Below, one piece after another: positions 50,244 through 60,500 of a DNA stretch of 64,000 nt. Numbering within the stretch: position 1 is the stretch's first letter; each line of letters opens with the position of its first letter. The stretch lies in contig NZ_JAAIYO010000002.1 in assembly GCF_014930455.1 (NCBI RefSeq), positions 806,001 through 870,000 of the forward strand, given 5' to 3'. Under the pieces are notes generated by a model. That model ran no database searches and had not been told where the DNA came from. It was given only the letters and a program-made list of their open reading frames with translations. This stretch comes from Corallococcus soli. Lineage in GTDB: Bacteria > Myxococcota > Myxococcia > Myxococcales > Myxococcaceae. The position numbers were made by a program, and so were the translations under genes.

Positions 50244-51983
50244 TCAGCCCGTCCAGCGCTCGAACGTGCCTTCCAGGTACTTCGCGCGGCACGCCCGGCG
50301 CTGCGTCTTGCCGCTGGACGTCTTGAGCACCTCGTCCGCCTTCAGCAGCACGACGTCGTGCACCTCCACGGAGTGGGCGGCGGCGACGGCCTGCTGGACC
50401 TTCTTGGTCGCCAGCTGCAGCTCCAGCGCCGCGCCCTCCGCGGGCGGGACGTAGCGACGGTCGATCTCCACCAGCACCACCAGCTTCTCCTCGTTGTCGC
50501 GCTCGACGGAGAACGCCGCGCCGCTGCCCATGCGGAAGGCCGGGTGCAGTCCTTCGACGGTCTGCTCGATGTCGTGGGGATAGTGGTTGCGCCCGTCGAT
50601 GATGATCATGTCCTTGAGGCGCCCGGTGACGAACAGCTCCCCGTCCAGCAGGAAGCCCAGGTCCCCCGTGCGCAGGAAGGGCCCCTCGTCGCTGCCCGCG
50701 ATGCGGGCGCCGAAAGTCTGTGAGTCCGTCTCCGCGCGCCCCCAGTAACCCTGGGTGATATGGGGACCCGCGACCCAGATTTCGCCCACCTCGCCGTCCG
50801 CGCGGGCCTTGAACGCCTCCGGCTCCACGATGCGGATGAGCGAGTCTCCCCAGCTCCTTCCGCTGCTGACCACCGGCCGTGAGTTCGCCGTGCCGGGCTC
50901 GACCGTGACGACGCGGTGCTTCTCCAGCGCGCTGGCGTCCACGGTGCGCGTGCTGAACCCCGTGTCAGGGGGCACACCCGTGACGAAGAGCGTGGCTTCC
51001 GCCAGTCCGTAGCAGGGATAGAGGGCCTGCCGCTGGAAGCCCACCGGGGCGAAGGTCTCCGCGAAGCGGTGCAGCGTGTCCGCGCGCACGGGCTCCGCGC
51101 CGTTGAAGGCGATCCGCCAGGAGCTGAGGTCCAAGCCCTCCTGCTGTTCGGGCTTCACCTTCCGCACGCAGAGCGCGTAGGCGAAGTTGGGGGCTCCGCT
51201 GAGCGCGGCGCGGTAATGGCTGATGGCGCGCAGCCAGCGCGCCGGCTTCTGGAGAAAGGACCACGGCGACATCAGCACCGCGCGCGAGCCGTTGTAGAGC
51301 GCCTGCATCACGGTCCCGATGAGCCCCATGTCGTGGTAGAGCGGCAGCCAGCTGACGACGGTGGACTGCTCATCCAGGCCCATGCCGCGCTGGATCATCG
51401 CCTGGTTCGACATCAGGTTGCGGTGCAGCACCCTGACGCCCTTGGGCGTCGACGTGGAGCCGGACGTGTACTGGAGGAAGGCCAGGCTGTCCCCCTTCAC
51501 GGTGGGGGCTTTCCACGTCTCCTCGATGCCCCCTGGCAGCGCGTCCGTGGCGATCCACTGGATGTCCCCGAGCTGCGGGTACTCACCCTGGAGGGCCCGC
51601 ACGGTCTCCAGGATGGCGGCGGTGGTGAGCGCGAAGCGCGGCCTGGCATCCTGCAGGATGGAGAGGATGCGCGAGATGGACTGGAAGTACTGCGGCGGAT
51701 AGGCCGGCACGGCGATGACGTTCGCGTAGAGGCAGCCGTAGAACGCGCCCAGGTACTCCAGCCCCGGGGGATAGAGCAGCAGCGCCCGTTCGCCCTGGGC
51801 CTTGTACTCCTGGAGCTGCGCCGCGACGGCGCGCGCCTGACGGTCCAGTTCGGCGTAGGTCCAGTTCTGTTCGGCGCCGTCTCCATCCGGCAGGAAGGTA
51901 TAGGCGTAGGACTCCGGGTGGCGCTGGGTGCGCCAGCGCAGCAGGTCGGTCAGGGTCTCAACGGGGGCATTGGCTGGCAGCAT
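50244..51983 (-). CDS. Fatty acyl-AMP ligase (FAAL)
   Basis: 579 residues from ATG 51983. ANL-superfamily adenylating enzyme: LAFLQYTSGSTSTPKGV (A3), LPLYHDMGLIG (the HDMG of FAALs), YGLAEATLFVTG (A5), LRTGDLGFLLDGELFVTGR (A7-A8), IIIDGRNHYPHDIEQT, and the A10 Lys in LKTSSGKTQRRACR. The HDMGLIG and GRNHYPHDIE motifs identify it as a FAAL, which activates a fatty acid and passes it to a carrier protein or C domain. It is the last gene of the NRPS unit, 39 bases after the exporter gene. It implies an N-acylated (lipo-)peptide. Confidence 0.93.
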   Translation of the reverse strand: MLPANAPVETLTDLLRWRTQRHPESYAYTFLPDGDGAEQNWTYAELDRQARAVAAQLQEYKAQGERALLLYPPGLEYLGAFYGCLYANVIAVPAYPPQYFQSISRILSILQDARPRFALTTAAILETVRALQGEYPQLGDIQWIATDALPGGIEETWKAPTVKGDSLAFLQYTSGSTSTPKGVRVLHRNLMSNQAMIQRGMGLDEQSTVVSWLPLYHDMGLIGTVMQALYNGSRAVLMSPWSFLQKPARWLRAISHYRAALSGAPNFAYALCVRKVKPEQQEGLDLSSWRIAFNGAEPVRADTLHRFAETFAPVGFQRQALYPCYGLAEATLFVTGVPPDTGFSTRTVDASALEKHRVVTVEPGTANSRPVVSSGRSWGDSLIRIVEPEAFKARADGEVGEIWVAGPHITQGYWGRAETDSQTFGARIAGSDEGPFLRTGDLGFLLDGELFVTGRLKDMIIIDGRNHYPHDIEQTVEGLHPAFRMGSGAAFSVERDNEEKLVVLVEIDRRYVPPAEGAALELQLATKKVQQAVAAAHSVEVHDVVLLKADEVLKTSSGKTQRRACRAKYLEGTFERWTG

Positions 51984-52022
51984 GGTGGCGGGCTCCGGTA
52001 ATTCGAAGTTCTTGAAGAGGGT

Positions 52023-53369
52023 TCAGGGGCTGCTGGCGACTTCGCCGGTGGGGGGGGCATCGGGGCCATCCAGTCCGCGCAGCGGACGCGACAGCGCGGC
52101 GAACACGGTCACGAGCATCGTCAGGATGCCCGCGAGGATGAACATCACCGCGATGCCTCGGCCGGCGCCTTCGCCGACGAAGCCCCCCAGGAGCGCGGCG
52201 AGCGCACCGCCCGGACGCAGGGCCGGTTCGAACACCCGGTCCGCCAGCGGGCCGGCGAGGGTGTAGGCCAGCGGGAGCATGGCGCCGGTGAGGGTGCCGG
52301 TGAAGGCGAACACGCGCCCGCGCAGCTCCAGCGGGACCTTGCGCTGGAGCAGCGTCTGGCTGGCGCCGTTGACGAGCGGGATGCTGAAGAAGAAGCAGAA
52401 CGCGATGCCCGTCAGCAGCGGGATGGACGTGACACAGCCCACGAGGATGAAGAGCACCCCGCTGATGAGCTGGACCGCGAGGATGCCGTGGACCATCCGG
52501 CGGGGGCTGCCCCAGGCGCTCATCGCCAGGCTGCCCACGAGCAGGCCGATGCCGCCCGCGGTGGTGAGCGCCGCCAGCGCGCTCACGTTGGACAGGGAGA
52601 GCACCAGCGGGGTGACGAGCACCTCCACGACGCCCACGAAGAAGTTGCTCGTGGCCAGCAGGCCGATGAGGACCAGCAGGCCGGGCGACGTGCGCAGGTA
52701 GCGCGCCCCCGCGCGCACCGAGTCCGACAGCGACGGCCGCTCCTCGTTGACGGGCGTCGTCAGGAACCGCTTGGGGATGCGCAACAGCAGCAGCGGCATG
52801 GTGCCCAGGATGAACGTCACCGCGTCGATGACCAGGATGCCTTGCAGGTGGATGGTCGCCATCAGCGACGCGCTCGCCAGGGGCGCGATGAGCTGCGAGG
52901 CGGCCAGCCCCAACTGCACCATCCCGTTCGCGCGGCCCAGGTACTGGGGCGGAATGACCGTGGACACCAACACGCTGAAGGCCGGTTGCTGGAACGCGCT
53001 GGCCGCCGACACCACGGCGGTGGTGACGTACGCATGCCACGGCTGGAGGTTGCCGCTGAACAGCAGCGTCGCGAGCACCAGCGACATCAGGCCGGCGACG
53101 GAGTCACTGAGGATCAACACCCAGCGGCGGTTCCAGCGATCCACCAGCGCGCCAGCCACGGGCCCCAGCAGGATGGCGGGGAGCGTGGCGGACAGCATGA
53201 CGAGCGCGAAGCGCGTCACCCCGCCGGTGGTTTCGTACATCCAGACACCCAGCGCGAAGCTGGTCAGCCCGGAGCCCAGCAGGGACACGCACTGCCCCAG
53301 CCAGATGAGGACGGCGAACGCGAGGGGGAACGTCGGCGGGTGCTCGGTCTCGGTGGCGGTCGTCGTCAT
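52023..53369 (-). CDS. MFS transporter (MFS_3, efflux type)
   Basis: 448 residues from ATG 53369, overlapping the NRPS stop by four bases. Twelve membrane helices are evident. LIWLGQCVSLLGSGLTSFALGVW starts TM1, and PVAGALVDRWNRRWVLILSD is the loop 2-3 MFS signature. The middle resembles the macrolide-efflux and enterobactin-exporter group (GLLATSNFFVGVVEVLVTPL). It is placed between the last NRPS gene and the FAAL gene and most likely exports the finished peptide or provides self-resistance. Confidence 0.92.
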   Translation of the reverse strand: MTTTATETEHPPTFPLAFAVLIWLGQCVSLLGSGLTSFALGVWMYETTGGVTRFALVMLSATLPAILLGPVAGALVDRWNRRWVLILSDSVAGLMSLVLATLLFSGNLQPWHAYVTTAVVSAASAFQQPAFSVLVSTVIPPQYLGRANGMVQLGLAASQLIAPLASASLMATIHLQGILVIDAVTFILGTMPLLLLRIPKRFLTTPVNEERPSLSDSVRAGARYLRTSPGLLVLIGLLATSNFFVGVVEVLVTPLVLSLSNVSALAALTTAGGIGLLVGSLAMSAWGSPRRMVHGILAVQLISGVLFILVGCVTSIPLLTGIAFCFFFSIPLVNGASQTLLQRKVPLELRGRVFAFTGTLTGAMLPLAYTLAGPLADRVFEPALRPGGALAALLGGFVGEGAGRGIAVMFILAGILTMLVTVFAALSRPLRGLDGPDAPPTGEVASSP

Positions 53370-56300
53370 CTGGTGACCTCGCCCCGTGAGCGGTCCAGGT
53401 ACTCGCGCAGCTTCCGCGCCAGCGGTTCGACGTGGGGGGCGACCATCATCGTCATGTGGTCGCCCGGGACCTGTTCGACGGGGACGGCGCCGTCCGCGTA
53501 CCGCTGCCAGCCCCAGGTCGCGTCGCCCGCGAAGTCGGCGGGGACGATGCCGTCATCCTCGTGCCGCTCGTGGGCCTGGAAGAGGGTGATGGGCACCGGC
53601 ACCGTGTCGCCGGGAAGGTAGTTGATCCGATACGCGGTCTTGTAGACCTCGATGAGGCCATGGACGTGCTGGCTGCTCGTGCCGGGAGGCAGGAGTCCCG
53701 TCGCCACCAGCCGCCGCGTCAGCTCCGCGCGACGCTCCTCGGGCGCGAGGGGGCGGAGCACTTCGGCGGAGAGGGCCAGGTCCGCGCCGTACAGGCGGCC
53801 TGCGGTGCTGGCCACGGAGGCCATCCAGTCCGCGTCGTCGAAGTCAGGGGCCTCCGTGTGCGCGGCCGGCTCCAGCGGGATGGTGGTGTTGAGGATGCCC
53901 AGGAAGGCGACGGCCTCCCCCTGCTTGCGCAGCCGCTGCGCCATCTCGAAGGCGATCCAGCTCCCGAAGGAGTGGCCCAGCAGGAAGTAGGGTCCGTGCG
54001 CCTGCACCTGCCGCAGCGCCTCCACGTAGCACTCCGCCATCTCCTCCACGGACTGATGCGCGGGGGTGAGCCCATCCAGTCCCCGGGCCTGGAGGCCATA
54101 CACGGCCCGCGTGGGGCCCAGCCGCTTCGCGAGGTCGCGCAGATAGAGGGTGTTGCCTCCGGCGCCCGGCACGCAGAACAGCGGAGGCTGCCCTTCGCCC
54201 GCTTGCAGTTGCACCAGGGGAGACCAGGGCCGCGCGGCGGCGTCGTCCTGGAGGGCCCGCGCGAGCTGTTCGATGGTGGGCCCCTGGAAGAGCGTGGCCA
54301 GGGGCAGGGGGCGCCCCAACTGCTCGCGGATCCGCACCGTCAACCGCACGGCCAGCAGGGAGTGCCCGCCCAGGTCGAAGAAGCTGTCATGCACGCCGAT
54401 GGGGCGCATGGAGAGCAGCTCCTCGAAGACGGCCGCGAGCTGTCGCTCCACGTCGTCGCGAGGGGCGACGAAGTCGTCCTGCTGTTCGCGCTGGAGCCCC
54501 TTGGGCGTGGGCAGGGCCTTGCGGTCCACCTTGCCGTTGGGCGTGAGCGGGAAGGCCTCCAGGAGGATGAAGGCCGAAGGAACCATGTACGGGGGCAGGT
54601 GCTGCTTGAGGTGCTGTCGCAGCTCCTCCGCCCCCACCGCTCCGGGGGAGGTCAGCGTGAGGTACGCGACGAGCTGCCGGTTGCCGTCCTCCTCGTGCAC
54701 GAGCAGCTCGATGGCCTGGACCGACGCGTGCTCCAGCAGCTTCGCCTTGATTTCATCCAGCTCGATGCGGTGGCCGCGGATCTTCACCTGCGAGTCATTG
54801 CGGCCGATGAAGCCGATGGTGCCGTCCGCCGCGTAGCGCGCCATGTCGCCGGTGCGGTACAGGCGCGCGCCGGGCGTGGTGTCGAAGGGGCTGGGGATGA
54901 AGCGCTCGGCGGTGAGGCCCGCCTGGCCCCAGTAGCCCTGCGCCAGTCCGTCACCGCCCACGTACAGCTCACCCGGGACGCCGATGGGCAGTGGCTGCAT
55001 CTGGGCGTCCAGCAGGTACATCCGGCTGTTGGCGAAGGGGCGGCCAATGGGGACGATCTGCTCGCTCGGCGTCGGCGTGGCGTTCTCGAAGAACGTGCTG
55101 TCGATGGTCGCCTCGCTGAGCCCGTAGGAGCTCACCAGCCGCGTCTGGGGGCCGCACAGGGCGCGGAGCTGGTGGTACTCGCGCATGTCCCAGGTGTCGG
55201 AGCCGACGATGACCAGGCGCATGGCGTCCAGGCGCTGGCCCGTGTCTTCCAGGTGGCCCATCAGCAGACGGACCACGGCGGGCACGAACTCACCGCAATC
55301 CACCTGTTCGCGCAGCATCAGGGCATGCAGCTTCTCCGGTTCGAGCAGCCAGTCGCGGGGGCAGAGCACCAGCGTCGCGCCCGAACCCAGGGCGCGCGTG
55401 AAGTCGCCGGAGAAGACGTCGAAGGAGAAGCTGGCCATCTGGAGGTGCGCGCGCAGCGTGGGCAGCCGGTAGGCGTCCTCCCAGGCGAAGTACGCGTTGG
55501 CGAGGCTCCGGTGCGTCACCATGACGCCCTTGGGCCGTCCGGTGGAGCCCGACGTGTAGACGACGTAGGCCAGTTGCTCCGGCTCCACGGCCTGCGTGGG
55601 TGCCGTGACGGGGTGGGCGGAGATGGCGCCCGCGTCGGAGTCCACGCACACCATGGGCGGCAGCATGGCGGGCAGGGCGGCGCGCAGCGTGTCGCGCGTC
55701 ACCAGCACCTGGGGGCGGCTGTCCGAGAGCATCAGCGCCGTGCGGTCCTGCGGGTACGACGGATCCAACGGTACGTAGGCGCCGCCGGCCTTGAGCACGG
55801 CGAGCACCGCGACCACCACCTCCACGGACTTCTCCAGGAAGATGCCCGTGAGCCGCCCCGGCCCGACGCCGAGCGTGCGCAGGTGGTGCGCGAGCTGGTT
55901 CGCCTGACGGTCGAGTTCGCCGTAGGTCAGGCGCCGCGTCGGATCCACGACGGCGATGGCGTCGGGGGTGCGCCGCGCGTGCCCTTCGATGAGGTGGTGC
56001 AGGCAGACGTTGGCGGGGAACGCGCGCTCCGTCTGGTTCCACTCGCGCAGCAGCCGGCTGCGCTCCGTCTCCGGGAGCAGGGGCAGCTTGCGCAGGCGCT
56101 GTTCCGGCTGCGCGGCGATGCCGGCGAGCAGCGTCTGGAAGTGGGCCACCATGCGCTCGACGGTGGAGGCGTCGAAGAGGTCGCGGTTGTACTCCCAGAT
56201 GCCCTCCAGTCCTTCGGCCTCCTCCACCAGCCAGAGGGTGAGGTCGAACTGGGCATGGGGTTCGCCCGCGACGGAGAAGGGCTCCAGGCGCAGCGTGCTC

Positions 56301-57532
56301 GGTCCCGTCGATGCGTCGGGGGTGTTCTGCAGGACGAGCATCGTCTGGAAGAAGGGGGAGAAGCTGGTGTCTCGCGTGGGCGTCAGCTCCTCCAGCAGCT
56401 TCTCGAACGGCACGTCCTGGTGCGCATAGGCGCCCAGCGTCACGTCCACCACGCGGCGAAGCAGCTCGCGGAAGGTCGGGTCGCCGGACAGGTCCGTGCG
56501 CATGACCAGCGTGTTGAGGAAGAAGCCGATGAGCGGCTCCACCTCCGTGCGGTTCCGGTTCGCGATGTACGTGCCCACGCTGATGCGGGGCTCGCGCGTG
56601 TAGCGGAAGAGCAGGGCCTGGAGCGACGCCAGCATCACCATGAAGAGGGAGGCCTTCTCCTGGCCCGCGAGCGCCCGGAGCTGCCGCGTCACCGCCGCGT
56701 CCACGCGGAGGGCCTGCTTGCCACCGGCGTGCGTGCGGACCCGGGGGCGCGGCCGGTCCGTGGGCAGCATCAGCGCGCTGTCGCTGCCCTCCAACTGCTT
56801 GCGCCAGTAGCCGACCTGCGACGCGAGCACGTCCCCTCGCAGGTGCTCGCGCTGCCACACCGCGAAGTCGGCGTATTGCAGCGGAAGCTCCGGGAGCGGA
56901 GAGGGCTGCCGCCGGCTGAAGGCCTCGTAGAGCGTGGCCAGCTCCCGGACGAGGATGCCCGTGGACCAGCCGTCGGACACGATGTGGTGCACCACGAGCA
57001 ACAGGACGTGCTCCTCCGGCGCCAGTCGCACCAGCGTGGTCTGGAGCAGCGGCCCCCGGGCCAGGTCGAAGGACGCGCCCGCCACCTGGAGCGCCAGGGC
57101 CTGACACCGCTCACCTCGCGCAGCCTCGGGCAGGGGGGACAGGTCCACCACGGGCAGCGGGACGCTCAGCCGGGGGAGGACGGACTGGCGCGGCTCGCCG
57201 CCTTCGGAGACGAAGACGGTGCGCAGGCCTTCGTGGCGCCGGATGACTTCGTTGAGGGCGCGCTCCAGCACCTCCGGCTGGAGCGGGCCGAGCAGCCGGG
57301 CGAACTCCGGGATGTTGTAGGCGGGCGTGCCGGGCTCGAACTGATCCAGGAACCAGAGGCGGCGCTGCGGGAAGGAGAGGGGCAGCGGCTGGTCACGGGA
57401 GGCCCTGGGGATGGCGGTGGGGCGCGCCACCGCCTCGGGCGTCGCGAGCGCGTTCTGCTGGCGCAGCTTGCGCAGGATGAGCTCGCGCTTCTCGGGAGAG
57501 AGCCCCGCCAGCTTCTTCGACAGCTCACTCAT
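53366..57532 (-). CDS. Nonribosomal peptide synthetase, C-A-PCP-TE (termination module)
   Basis: 1,388 residues from ATG 57532, overlapping the upstream NRPS stop by eight bases. The N-terminal MSELSKKLAGLSPEKRELI is a docking-type segment. The C domain (about 45-480) has HHIVSDGWS at about 186 and is of LCL type. The A domain (about 500-1000) has YTSGSTGRPKGVM (about 657), SYGLSEATIDS, YRTGDMARY and NGKVDRKALP. The PCP has FFDLGGHSLLA (about 1054, Ser for phosphopantetheine). The thioesterase (about 1120-1380) has LLGHSFGSW (about 1187) and the His in PGDHMTMM. My reading of the A-domain pocket is D-V-G-E-V-V-S-I-D-K, near the ornithine-type code D-V-G-E-I-G-S-I-D-K. It adds the last residue and releases the peptide by hydrolysis or cyclisation. 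Confidence 0.95.
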   Translation of the reverse strand: MSELSKKLAGLSPEKRELILRKLRQQNALATPEAVARPTAIPRASRDQPLPLSFPQRRLWFLDQFEPGTPAYNIPEFARLLGPLQPEVLERALNEVIRRHEGLRTVFVSEGGEPRQSVLPRLSVPLPVVDLSPLPEAARGERCQALALQVAGASFDLARGPLLQTTLVRLAPEEHVLLLVVHHIVSDGWSTGILVRELATLYEAFSRRQPSPLPELPLQYADFAVWQREHLRGDVLASQVGYWRKQLEGSDSALMLPTDRPRPRVRTHAGGKQALRVDAAVTRQLRALAGQEKASLFMVMLASLQALLFRYTREPRISVGTYIANRNRTEVEPLIGFFLNTLVMRTDLSGDPTFRELLRRVVDVTLGAYAHQDVPFEKLLEELTPTRDTSFSPFFQTMLVLQNTPDASTGPSTLRLEPFSVAGEPHAQFDLTLWLVEEAEGLEGIWEYNRDLFDASTVERMVAHFQTLLAGIAAQPEQRLRKLPLLPETERSRLLREWNQTERAFPANVCLHHLIEGHARRTPDAIAVVDPTRRLTYGELDRQANQLAHHLRTLGVGPGRLTGIFLEKSVEVVVAVLAVLKAGGAYVPLDPSYPQDRTALMLSDSRPQVLVTRDTLRAALPAMLPPMVCVDSDAGAISAHPVTAPTQAVEPEQLAYVVYTSGSTGRPKGVMVTHRSLANAYFAWEDAYRLPTLRAHLQMASFSFDVFSGDFTRALGSGATLVLCPRDWLLEPEKLHALMLREQVDCGEFVPAVVRLLMGHLEDTGQRLDAMRLVIVGSDTWDMREYHQLRALCGPQTRLVSSYGLSEATIDSTFFENATPTPSEQIVPIGRPFANSRMYLLDAQMQPLPIGVPGELYVGGDGLAQGYWGQAGLTAERFIPSPFDTTPGARLYRTGDMARYAADGTIGFIGRNDSQVKIRGHRIELDEIKAKLLEHASVQAIELLVHEEDGNRQLVAYLTLTSPGAVGAEELRQHLKQHLPPYMVPSAFILLEAFPLTPNGKVDRKALPTPKGLQREQQDDFVAPRDDVERQLAAVFEELLSMRPIGVHDSFFDLGGHSLLAVRLTVRIREQLGRPLPLATLFQGPTIEQLARALQDDAAARPWSPLVQLQAGEGQPPLFCVPGAGGNTLYLRDLAKRLGPTRAVYGLQARGLDGLTPAHQSVEEMAECYVEALRQVQAHGPYFLLGHSFGSWIAFEMAQRLRKQGEAVAFLGILNTTIPLEPAAHTEAPDFDDADWMASVASTAGRLYGADLALSAEVLRPLAPEERRAELTRRLVATGLLPPGTSSQHVHGLIEVYKTAYRINYLPGDTVPVPITLFQAHERHEDDGIVPADFAGDATWGWQRYADGAVPVEQVPGDHMTMMVAPHVEPLARKLREYLDRSRGEVTR

Positions 57533-60500
57533 GGGTGCCCTCCAGCAGCTTCTCCAGCTCCTCCTCCGACAGCCCGTCCACTTCCTCCATCGCCTGCGCG
57601 AGCGCGACCGAGTCCGCGTGTTCGAGCTGCGCGAGGACGACCTGCTCGGACAGCTCCGCGATGGTGGGGTACTCGAAGAGGGCGCGCAGGGGCAGCGTCA
57701 CCTGGAACGCGGTGTTCGCGCGGGAGATGATCTGCGTGGCCAGCAGCGAGTGCCCGCCGATGTCGAAGAAGGTGTCCAGCACGCTGATGGACTCCAGCCC
57801 CAACACCTCGCGCCAGATGGCGAGCAGGCCCGTCTCGGTGGCCGAGCGCGGCTCGACGAAGCGGGCTTCGGCGGCGCGCGCGGTGGCGTCCGGCGCGGGC
57901 AGGGCCCGGCGGTCCACCTTCCCGTTGGGGGTCAGCGGGAGCGCGTCCATCCGGACCATGAGCGCGGGGACCATGTAGTCCGGCAGCCGCTCGCGCAGGA
58001 AGTCGCGCAGCACGGCGGTGTCCAGCGCCTCCGTGACGCCGACCACGTAGGCGACGAGGCGCCGGGGGCTCTTGGGGTCCTCGCGCAGGACGACGACCGC
58101 GCTCTGGACGGTGGGGTGCCGTCCCAGCGTGGACTCAATCTCGCCCAGCTCCACGCGGAAGCCGCGCAGCTTCACCTGGGTGTCCGCGCGGCCCATGAAC
58201 TCGATGTTGCCGTCCGGCAGGTAGCGCGCCCGGTCGCCCGTCCGGTACAGCCGTGCTCCCGGAGGACCGAAGGGATCCGGCACGAAGCGCTCCGCCGTCA
58301 GCTCCGGGCGGAGGCGGTAGCCCCGGGCCACGCCCTCGCCGCCGATGAACAGCTCTCCCGCGAGCCCCGCGGGCACCGGCTGCTGGTGCGTGTCCAGCAC
58401 GTAGAGGCGGTTGTTGGCGAAGGGCCGACCAATCGGCACGAGCTGGTTGTCCTCCGTTCCCAGGCCGTCACCCTCGAACCAGGTGCTGTCGATGGTGGCC
58501 TCGGTGACGCCGTAGGAGTTGATGAGCCGCGTGGTGCCGCCGATGACGCCCCGCAGCCGGTGGTACTCGCTGACGAACCACGCGTCGGAGCCCGCGATGA
58601 GGACGCGCATGAAGTCCAGCCGCTGCCGCGTCTCCTCCAGGTGCTGGAGCAGGCCGCGCAGGACGGCCGGGACGAACTCCGCGCAGTCCACCTGCTCGTC
58701 CCGCATCAGGGCATGGAGCTTCGTCGGCTCCAGCAGCCACTCACGGGGGCACAGCACCAGCTTGCCGCCGGAGCCCAGTGCCCGGGCGAGGTCGCCCGCG
58801 AAGACGTCGAAGGAGAAGCTCGCCATCTGGAGGTGGCTGCGGCAGTCCTTCGCCAGCGCGTAGCCGCGCTCCCAGCCCAGGTACGCGTTGGCCCAGTTGC
58901 GGTGGGAGACCATGACGCCCTTGGGCGTGCCCGTGGAGCCGGACGTGAAGACGACGTAGGCCAGCGCCTCCGGCGAGGAGCGCCAGGGCGGTGCGTCCGC
59001 GGGGAGCGACGCGCGCGCGGAGGCTTCCTCCTCCAGCAGGTACAGGTCCACGGCGGGCCTCGGGAGGGTCTCCAGGATGTCCCGCTGCGTGAGGAGCAGC
59101 GACAGCCGGGCCTCGGTCATCATCCCCGCGAGCCGCTCGGAGGGATAGGAGGGATCCAGCGGCACGTACGCGCCGCCTGCCTTGAGGATGCCCAGCAGCG
59201 CGATGAGCAGCTCGGGCGACTTCTCCAGGCAGACACCCACCAGGTGCTCGGGCCCGACGCCGCGCGCGCGCAGGTGGTGCGCGAGCCGGTTGGCGCGCTC
59301 CTCCAACTGGCCGTAGGTGAGCGGCGCGCTCCCCGGCGAGGCGACGGCGATGGCGTCGGGCGTCCGCCGCGCGTGGGCTTCGATGAGCTCGGGCAGGCAG
59401 GCCGTCTGGCCGGGCTCCACGCGGGTGTCATTCCATTCGACCAGCACGCGGTGCCGTTCGGTGGCCGTGAGCAGGGACAACTGCCACAGGCGCTTGTCCT
59501 CCGCGTCCGTCATGCCCTCCAGCACCGTGCCCAGCTGTTCGAGCATGCGCTCCACCGCGCTGGCTTGGAGCCTGGGGGACTCGAAGTCGATGTGGAGCAG
59601 CAGCTCCCTGTCGGCGTGGGCCGTGAGGGTCAGGGGGTAGTTGGTGCGCTCCTGGGCGACCACGTCCCGGATCTCGAACTGGCTGGCGCCCTGCCGCACC
59701 GCCTCCTCGACGGGGTAGTTCTCGAAGACGAAGATGCTCTCGAAGAGCGGCGTGCCACGCGGCACCGGGCTCCAGCCCTGCACCTGGACCAGCGGGGCGT
59801 ATTCGTACGGCGCGCGCTCCACCTGCCAGTCCTGGAACGCCTTCAGCCAGTCCACCACCTTCTGCTCGGGCGGCAGCGTCACGCGCGCCGGCAGGGTGTT
59901 GATGAAGAGGCCCACCATCTGCTCCACGCCCGGCAATTCGGGCGGGCGTCCGGCCACGGTGGCGCCGAAGACGACGTCCTCCACGCCCGCATGCCGTCCG
60001 AGCACCAGCGCCCAGGCCGCCTGCGCCAGCGTGTTGAGCGTCACCTGATGGCGGCGCGACAGCGCGCGCAGCCGCTCCGTCACGTCGGCGGACAGCAGGC
60101 GCCTGCGCTCGCCCATCACCTGCGGCGCGCTCCGGGCCTGTCCTCCGGACTCACCGGGCAGCGGCGTCGGCTCACCGAAGCCCTTCAGCGACTCACGCCA
60201 CCAGCCCTCGGCCTGGGCCGTCCCCTGCTTCACGAGCCACGCGATGTAGTCCCGGTAGAGCGGCGGCTCCTCCATGCGCAGCGGCTGCTGCCGGGTCGCG
60301 GCGTCGTAGAACGCCAGCATCTCGTTGAGCACGCGCCCGACGCTCCAGCCGTCCAGCAGCAGGTGGTGGAAGCTCCACACCACGCGCCAGCTGCGCTCCG
60401 CCAGCCGCAGCACGGCGACGCGCATCAGCGGGGCCTGCTTCGGGTTGAAGCCGCGCGCCTGGTCCGTGGCCATCCAGTCCGACTGCCAGCGCTGCTGCTC

